Made by a program: the position numbers and the translations under genes | In this document: piece by piece, positions 8,681-12,751 of the stretch | Layout of the letters: each line of letters starts with the position of its first letter | Numbering within the stretch: the stretch's first letter is position 1 | Origin: Comamonadaceae bacterium | GTDB lineage: Bacteria > Pseudomonadota > Gammaproteobacteria > Burkholderiales > Burkholderiaceae | Length of the DNA: 12,751 nucleotides | Reading direction: 5' to 3' | NCBI GenBank assembly: GCA_947455875.1 | Contig: CANGSD010000003.1 | Span: 1-12,751 of the forward strand | Notes under the pieces: model-generated | Databases searched by the model: none | What the model saw: only the letters and a program-made list of their open reading frames with translations | Told to the model about the DNA's origin: nothing

Positions 8681-10425
8681 CAGAACGACTCCTCCACGGC
8701 CACCACCACCTGCGGCTTGACGGTCATGTCGGGCTGCAGGCCCATGATGCGCAGGGACTGTTGGACCGTCGCACTGAACACCGGCGCGGCCACATCGCCC
8801 CCGTAGTAGCTGCCACCGCGCGGCTCGTCGATCATGACGGCGACAACGATGCGGGGTTTCTCGATCGGCGCCAGACCCACGAAGAAGCCGCGGTACTTGC
8901 CCTCGACATAGCCCTTGCCTTCGGTCTTGCGGGCGGTGCCGGTCTTGCCGCCCACCGAATAGCCCACGGTCTGCGCCTTGGGCGCGGTGCCGCCGGCGCC
9001 GGTGGCCAGGTGCAGCATATGGCGCACCTCGGCCGCATGGGTCGGATCGAACACCCGCACGCCGGCGACCGGCCGGTCCGACTTAAGCAGCGTGACCGGC
9101 ACAAGCTCGCCATCGCGCGCGAACACGCTGTAGGAGCGCGCCAGTTGGAACAGGCTGCCAGACAGTCCGTAGCCGTAGCTCATGGTGGCCTGGCCAATCG
9201 GCTTCCAGCTCTTGTAGGCTGGCAGGCGTCCGCTCACGACACCGGGAAAGGGCAGCTGCGGGCGCTGACCGAAGCCCACGTTGGTGAACATCTCCCACAT
9301 CTCACGCGGCTCGAGCTGCATGGCCATCTTGACAGTGCCCACGTTGCTCGATTTCTGGATCACCTCGTTGACCGTGAGCACGCCATGCGGCTTCGAGTCG
9401 TTGATCGGCATGCCCGAGATGTAGATGCGGCCTGGCGCTGTCTGAATCGGGGTATCGACGCGCACCAGCCCACGCTCCAGGGCCAGCGCCGCGACGAAAG
9501 GCTTGACCGTGGAACCTGGCTCGAACATGTCGACCAGGGCGCGGTTTCGCATCTGTTCGAGCGACACGTTGACTCGCTTGGACGGCGAGTAGCTCGGGTA
9601 GTTGGCCAGAGCCAGTACCTCGCCGCTTTGCACGTCCAGCACCACGATGCTGCCAGCCTTGGCCTTGTGCTCGATCACGGCGTCGCGCAGCTTCTGGTAG
9701 GCAAAGAACTGCACCTTGCTGTCGATGGACAGCTGCAGGTCCTGGCCGTCCATCGGCGGCACCTGCTCGCGCACGTCCTCGACGATGTTGCCCAGGCGGT
9801 CCTTGATCACACGGCGCGAACCTGAGCGACCCGCCAGGTCTTTGTCGAAGGCCTTCTCGATACCCTCGAGGCCCTGGCCACCCTGGTCGTCGATGCCGGT
9901 GAAGCCCACCACATGCGCCGCCGCCTCGCCCTCGGGGTACTGGCGCTTGTATTCCTTGCGAATCAGCACGCCCTTGATGCCCAAGGCCATCACTTTCTCG
10001 GCGACGGCGTCATCGACCTGGCGCCGCAGCCAAACAGGCTTGCTGCCATCGCCCTGGTACTGGAGTCTTTTCTCGAGGTCGGCCAGGGGCATTTCGAGCA
10101 AAGCCGCCATCTGCGTCAGGCGCGGCTTATCACGGTCAATGCTGTCCGGAATGGCGATGATGCTGGGGGCGGGCACGCTGGTGGCGAGCAGCAGGCCGTT
10201 GCGATCGAGGATGCGTCCGCGCGTTGCAGGCAATTCGATGGTGCGCGCGAACCGAACCTCGCCCTGACGCTGGAAGAAGGCATTACCGAACACCTGAACC
10301 CAGGCCGCCCGCCCCGCCAGGCCGATGAAGGCGATGGCGATCACGGCGACGACCATCTTGCTGCGCCAGACCGGGGTCTTGCTCGCGAGCAAGGGGCTCG
10401 AGGTGTACAGGACGCTGCGGGTCAT
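8680..10425 (-). CDS. ftsI: Septal transpeptidase FtsI (penicillin-binding protein 3)
   Basis: FtsI is the class B penicillin-binding protein that crosslinks septal peptidoglycan in the periplasm, paired with FtsW. The protein is 581 residues (E. coli FtsI: 588). A short cytoplasmic tail precedes one membrane anchor at about 24-46. The dimerisation domain carries RGRILDRNGLLLATS (69-83), the classic class B motif. In the transpeptidase domain the active-site triads are STVK (Ser305 nucleophile, Lys308), SSN (359-361) and KTG (494-496), all complete, at nearly the same positions as in E. coli. GSTVKPF and MSYGYG (415-420) support FtsI over PBP2. The ATG at 10423-10425 overlaps the ftsL stop in ATGA, with GGAGG (10436-10440) ten bases upstream. 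The final 20 or so residues form a hydrophilic to hydrophobic tail without a known motif. Confidence 0.98.
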   Translation of the reverse strand: MTRSVLYTSSPLLASKTPVWRSKMVVAVIAIAFIGLAGRAAWVQVFGNAFFQRQGEVRFARTIELPATRGRILDRNGLLLATSVPAPSIIAIPDSIDRDKPRLTQMAALLEMPLADLEKRLQYQGDGSKPVWLRRQVDDAVAEKVMALGIKGVLIRKEYKRQYPEGEAAAHVVGFTGIDDQGGQGLEGIEKAFDKDLAGRSGSRRVIKDRLGNIVEDVREQVPPMDGQDLQLSIDSKVQFFAYQKLRDAVIEHKAKAGSIVVLDVQSGEVLALANYPSYSPSKRVNVSLEQMRNRALVDMFEPGSTVKPFVAALALERGLVRVDTPIQTAPGRIYISGMPINDSKPHGVLTVNEVIQKSSNVGTVKMAMQLEPREMWEMFTNVGFGQRPQLPFPGVVSGRLPAYKSWKPIGQATMSYGYGLSGSLFQLARSYSVFARDGELVPVTLLKSDRPVAGVRVFDPTHAAEVRHMLHLATGAGGTAPKAQTVGYSVGGKTGTARKTEGKGYVEGKYRGFFVGLAPIEKPRIVVAVMIDEPRGGSYYGGDVAAPVFSATVQQSLRIMGLQPDMTVKPQVVVAVEESF

Positions 10426-10757
10426 CGCCGTGCAGCCTCCGAAGACGCAGGGGATACCGCCGTGGGTGCAGCCGCAGCAGCAGTCCCCGGCGCACTGCCC
10501 AGGGTGACGTACTGCGTGATGCCCGGTGTGGGCGCGCGCATCTGCAGCTGGTTCTTGGTGATCTGCTCCACGCGCAGGGGCGTGGACTGACCGCGCCGCT
10601 CGGCGAGCAGGCGCTCGTTCTCGGCCTCATGCGCACGCGCCTCGGCCTGAGCCTTCTCGATATCGGCATACAGGCGGCGCGACTCGTACTGCACCCGCAC
10701 CAGGTACAGGGCGCTGGCGATCACTGCCAAAGTAAGGAGGATGTTCAGGCGCAGCAT
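10422..10757 (-). CDS. ftsL: Cell division protein FtsL
   Basis: FtsL is a small bitopic divisome protein that forms a complex with FtsB and FtsQ and helps activate FtsW-FtsI. The predicted protein is 111 residues: one membrane segment at about 5-22 (ILLTLAVIASALYLV), then a charged helix rich in Glu, Ala and Arg at about 24-57 that looks like the FtsL coiled coil. The segment near 59-83 ends in ITQYVTL. An Ala/Pro-rich tail of about 25 residues closes the protein. Sequence conservation in FtsL is low, so the call rests mainly on topology and on its place between rsmH and ftsI. The ATG at 10755-10757 sits one base after the rsmH stop. An upstream in-frame ATG at 10805 would add 16 residues within rsmH and disturb the membrane N-terminus, so I reject it. 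Confidence 0.92.
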   Translation of the reverse strand: MLRLNILLTLAVIASALYLVRVQYESRRLYADIEKAQAEARAHEAENERLLAERRGQSTPLRVEQITKNQLQMRAPTPGITQYVTLGSAPGTAAAAAPTAVSPASSEAARR

Positions 10758-10758
10758 G

Positions 10759-11670
10759 TCAATGGGCCGTGCGTTGCGCCACCCGCATGATGGCGCTGCG
10801 CGCACGCGGGTTGGCGGCGACTTCCTCGGCTGAGGGCTTGACGCGATCGAGTGCAGCGAGCTTCAAGGGCGCGCCCGTTGCGAAGGGCACGCGACGGTCC
10901 ACCACCTCGCGTGCATGCTTGGCGATGAACTGCTTGACGATGCGGTCTTCCAGCGAGTGAAAGCTGATCACGACCAGACGTCCTTGCGGCTCGAGCAGGT
11001 TCAAGCTGGCCTCTAGCGCTTGCTCGAGCTCTTCAAGCTCGGCATTGACGAAAATCCGAAGAGCCTGAAATGTGCGCGTTGCAGGGTTCTGGCCCGGCTC
11101 GCGGGTTTTGACCGTGCCAGCCACGAGTTCGGCCAACTCGGCGGTGCTTGCAAGAGGGCCCCGTTCCTGTCGGCGAGCAGCAATCGCCTTTGCAATCGGA
11201 ACAGCAAACCGTTCTTCGCCATAGTCACGAATCACCTGCGCGATCTGGCCGACTTCGGCCGTTGCCAGCCACTGGGCCGCACTCTGTCCGCGCGTGGTGT
11301 CCATGCGCATGTCCAGTGGGCCGTCGTGGCGAAAAGAAAAGCCCCGCTCGGGGTTGTCGATCTGAGGGGAGCTCACACCCAGGTCCATCAGCACGCCGCA
11401 GGCCGAACCCGCGGGCAGCTCGCCGATATGACGAAAGCCCTCGTGCCGAATAGACAGGCGCGCATCGGCGATGCGGCCAGCCTCGGCGATGGCCTCGGGG
11501 TCCTTGTCGAAAATCACCAAGCGGCCCTGGGGCGACAGCTGCGAGAGGATGGCGCGCGAGTGGCCGCCGCGACCGAAGGTCGCATCCACATAAAGTCCAT
11601 CCGGTCGGGTGACGAGCGCTGCAACCGCTTCCCTCAACAGAACGGTGGTGTGTGTCCATGCGTGGTCCAC
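10759..11670 (-). CDS. rsmH: 16S rRNA (cytosine-1402-N4)-methyltransferase RsmH (MraW)
   Basis: RsmH uses S-adenosylmethionine to N4-methylate C1402 in the P-site region of 16S rRNA. The predicted protein is 303 residues. [10 protein letters not shown] (7-16) opens the domain. [10 protein letters not shown] (29-38) is the SAM-binding loop, FDKDPEAI (54-61) the acidic ribose-binding strand, and [12 protein letters not shown] (94-105) and DGPLDMRMD (116-124) are family hallmarks. [12 protein letters not shown] (195-206), [12 protein letters not shown] (235-246) and [10 protein letters not shown] (287-296) complete the set. No in-frame ATG lies near the N-terminus. The best start is the GTG at 11668-11670, 11 bases after the mraZ stop, which gives the usual short lead to HTTVLL. 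An AAGG lies only two bases upstream, closer than normal, so initiation may depend on coupling to mraZ. An ATG at 11659 is out of frame. Confidence 0.95.
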   Translation of the reverse strand: MDHAWTHTTVLLREAVAALVTRPDGLYVDATFGRGGHSRAILSQLSPQGRLVIFDKDPEAIAEAGRIADARLSIRHEGFRHIGELPAGSACGVLMDLGVSSPQIDNPERGFSFRHDGPLDMRMDTTRGQSAAQWLATAEVGQIAQVIRDYGEERFAVPIAKAIAARRQERGPLASTAELAELVAGTVKTREPGQNPATRTFQALRIFVNAELEELEQALEASLNLLEPQGRLVVISFHSLEDRIVKQFIAKHAREVVDRRVPFATGAPLKLAALDRVKPSAEEVAANPRARSAIMRVAQRTAH

Positions 11671-11681
11671 CGCCTTGGCCG

Positions 11682-12110
11682 TCAGAAAGAAAAGTCCTTG
11701 AACACGTCGGGCATCTCGCCGGCCATGGCTTGCGCCTCTTTGGCGTCGTAGCTGGCCTTGTCCCACAGCTCGAAGTGGTTGCCCATTCCGAGCAGGATGG
11801 TGTCGCGATCGATGCCAGCGGCCGCGCGCAGCTCGGGGGAGATCAGCACACGGCCCGTGCCATCGAGCTCCATGTCCATCGCATTGCCCAGGAAGATCCG
11901 CTTCCACCACTGCGCCGACATCGGCAGCGCCGCGATGCGCTCACGGAACTTCTCCCACTCGGGGCGCGGAAAGATCATCAGGCACCCGTGCGGGTGCTTG
12001 GTCACCGTGACCTGGTTGGCGGCAGTGGCAGCCAGCACGTCGCGATGCCGGGTCGGCACGGAGAGCCTTCCCTTGCTATCGAGACTGACGGACGAGGCGC
12101 CTTGAAACAC
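11682..12110 (-). CDS. mraZ: Transcriptional regulator MraZ
   Basis: MraZ is an AbrB-like DNA-binding protein that in E. coli represses its own dcw promoter. From the GTG at 12108-12110 the protein is 142 residues, close to the usual 140-155. It has two SpoVT/AbrB-type repeats: [13 protein letters not shown] (11-23) and [13 protein letters not shown] (83-95), and the family segments [13 protein letters not shown] (43-55) and GNHFELWDK (110-118). With this start the protein begins [10 protein letters not shown], matching the normal MraZ N-terminus (F-x-G, then LD), and an AGGA lies eight bases upstream. The frame is open upstream to a TTG at 12185, which would add 25 residues of atypical sequence across the operator; I consider that less likely. 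The stop is 11 bases before rsmH. As first gene of the unit it probably reports on and limits cluster expression. Confidence 0.95.
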   Translation of the reverse strand: MFQGASSVSLDSKGRLSVPTRHRDVLAATAANQVTVTKHPHGCLMIFPRPEWEKFRERIAALPMSAQWWKRIFLGNAMDMELDGTGRVLISPELRAAAGIDRDTILLGMGNHFELWDKASYDAKEAQAMAGEMPDVFKDFSF

Positions 12111-12117
12111 CGCTGGA

Positions 12118-12123
12118 TTCCTG
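12118..12123 (-). promoter_or_regulatory. Ribosome-binding site deciding the mraZ start
   Basis: The minus strand reads CAGGAA here, leaving eight bases from AGGA to the GTG at 12110. This good spacing is the main sequence reason, with the canonical MraZ N-terminus, for choosing GTG over the TTG at 12185. Confidence 0.6.
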
Positions 12124-12176
12124 ATGGAGGGTTGAACCGGTTTGGCGGGATCGAATGCCCCAGAAAAGGCATTTTT

Positions 12177-12201
12177 TCCCACCAAATTGCACTTCTTCCC
12201 A
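12177..12201 (-). promoter_or_regulatory. Candidate MraZ operator (TGGGA boxes, 10-base period)
   Basis: On the minus strand TGGGA occurs exactly at 12201-12197 and again at 12181-12177, 20 bases apart. Exactly midway, at 12191-12187, is TGCAA, a degenerate box, so the array reads as three boxes with five-base spacers. Known MraZ operators are TGGGN repeats with five-base spacers upstream of mraZ, so pattern and position both fit. The first box shares its T with the last base of the candidate -10 element, which suits repression. This is a pattern match only. Confidence 0.6.
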
Positions 12202-12228
12202 CTGTATCAGGAAAACACAGCTTCGCAA
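12201..12228 (-). promoter_or_regulatory. Candidate sigma-70 promoter of the dcw operon
   Basis: On the minus strand TTGCGA (12228-12223) serves as a -35 element, followed after 16 bases by TACAGT (12206-12201) as a -10 element with an upstream TGA that would make it an extended -10. Each hexamer matches consensus at four of six positions. Transcription would start near 12194 and give a leader of about 85 bases to the GTG of mraZ. The placement next to the MraZ boxes adds weight; the elements alone are only moderate. Confidence 0.4.
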
Positions 12229-12350
12229 GGGGTGCCATGCGGAAAATTTGCAATGAAATCAAGGACTTAGAGCGGTTTTCGCGACCACTGATGCGCTGAA
12301 AACTGTTCAAAATGAAGCACTTAGCAGCGCCTGTGAATGTGAAACCTGAA

Positions 12351-12373
12351 GCCCTGCCGCGCGACGGCGGGGC
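12351..12373 (-). terminator. Possible intrinsic terminator of hslU
   Basis: Five bases after the hslU stop, the minus strand can form a GC-rich stem of nine positions with one C-A mismatch (GCCCCGCCG against CGGCAGGGC) and a five-base loop. The following sequence, TTCAGGTTTCAC, has only a broken T-tract, so termination may be partial and some hslU transcription could run into mraZ. Confidence 0.35.
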
Positions 12374-12378
12374 CGGTC

Positions 12379-12751
12379 TCACAGGATGTAACGAGAGAGG
12401 TCCTCGTTCTGGCTCAGATCTTTGAGCCGGGCGTCGACATAGGCGGCGTCGATGGTCAGCGTCTGGCCGCTGCGGCGGGTGGCCTCGAAGCTGATCTCGT
12501 CGAGCAGGCGCTCCATCACCGTGGACAGACGCCGCGCGCCGATGTTTTCGGTGCGCTCATTGACCTCGTAGGCGATGGCCGCCAAGCGGGTGATGCCCTC
12601 GGGGGTGAAGGTCAGGGTGACGCCTTCGGTGGCCAGCAGCGCCTCGTACTGCGTGACCAGGCAAGCATGCGTCTGGGTGAGGATGGCCTCGAAGTCTTGC
12701 ACCGACAGCGACTTCAGCTCCACGCGTATCGGCAAACGCCCCTGCAACTCG
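12379..12751 (-). CDS. hslU: ATP-dependent protease ATPase subunit HslU (ClpY), C-terminal part (5' end outside window)
   Basis: HslU is the AAA+ unfoldase that feeds proteins to the HslV peptidase in the cytoplasm. Only about 123 C-terminal codons are visible. They begin [12 protein letters not shown], the conserved stretch after the AAA+ core, and include the sensor-2 segment [20 protein letters not shown] (residue Arg of GARRL contacts nucleotide in the family). The protein ends NEDLSRYIL, the C-terminal tail that HslU inserts into HslV to activate it. The stop is at 12379-12381. By family knowledge hslV should lie just upstream of hslU, outside the window. The gene precedes the dcw cluster in the same direction but is separated from mraZ by 268 bases, so it is probably a separate unit. 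Confidence 0.95.
   Translation of the reverse strand, partial: ELQGRLPIRVELKSLSVQDFEAILTQTHACLVTQYEALLATEGVTLTFTPEGITRLAAIAYEVNERTENIGARRLSTVMERLLDEISFEATRRSGQTLTIDAAYVDARLKDLSQNEDLSRYIL

Noticed and set aside
8443..9825. Long plus-strand open frame of 460 codons opposite ftsI and murE
   Set aside because: It mirrors well-supported minus-strand genes in GC-rich DNA, is rich in His, Arg and Gln as such shadows are, and has no recognisable domain.
11225..11659. Minus-strand frame of 144 codons starting at the ATG at 11659
   Set aside because: It is out of frame with RsmH and lies wholly inside it; the RsmH frame carries all family motifs.
1..12751. CRISPR arrays, tRNA or rRNA genes, insertion sequences, phage genes or a novel defence system
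   Set aside because: Coding density is nearly complete with housekeeping genes, and the only gap (12111-12378) shows no spaced repeats, tRNA-like fold or transposase remnant.

Overview
The window is a compact piece of the division and cell wall (dcw) cluster of a Gram-negative bacterium. All recognisable genes lie on the minus strand, so the cluster reads from right to left. The DNA is GC-rich. RsmH, MraZ, MurD and FtsW have the wording I associate with Burkholderiales (Betaproteobacteria), closest in style to Comamonadaceae and relatives. That placement is from memory of family sequences, not from a search.

Layout, in transcription order from the right edge: the C-terminal part of hslU (12379-12751, cut by the window edge); a 268-base gap to the chosen mraZ start, holding a possible hslU terminator, a candidate promoter and a candidate MraZ operator; then mraZ, rsmH, ftsL, ftsI, murE, murF, mraY, murD, ftsW, murG and the first 191 codons of murC, cut by the left edge. 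The order is the classical one, and ftsQ, ftsA and ftsZ would be expected beyond the left edge.

The eleven genes from mraZ to murC look like one transcription unit. Neighbours overlap by 4 bases (ATGA or GTGA) or 1 base (TGATG), or are separated by 1, 3 or 11 bases. No internal gap is large enough for a promoter or terminator outside coding sequence. MurC, MurD, MurE and MurF add L-Ala, D-Glu, meso-diaminopimelate and D-Ala-D-Ala to UDP-MurNAc. MraY and MurG make lipid I and lipid II. FtsW and FtsI polymerise and crosslink septal peptidoglycan, with FtsL as a divisome scaffold. RsmH methylates 16S rRNA, and MraZ is the likely autoregulator.

I do not see an undescribed system here. The most unusual feature is a MurD of 588 residues, with an insert of about 90 residues (Ala/Glu/Gln-rich helix, then an acidic Pro-rich linker) between its UDP-binding domain and its ATP-binding loop. 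The second is a tidy MraZ-type operator at mraZ: two exact TGGGA boxes 20 bases apart with a degenerate box exactly midway, overlapping a candidate -10 element. Three genes (mraZ, rsmH, ftsW) appear to start with GTG.
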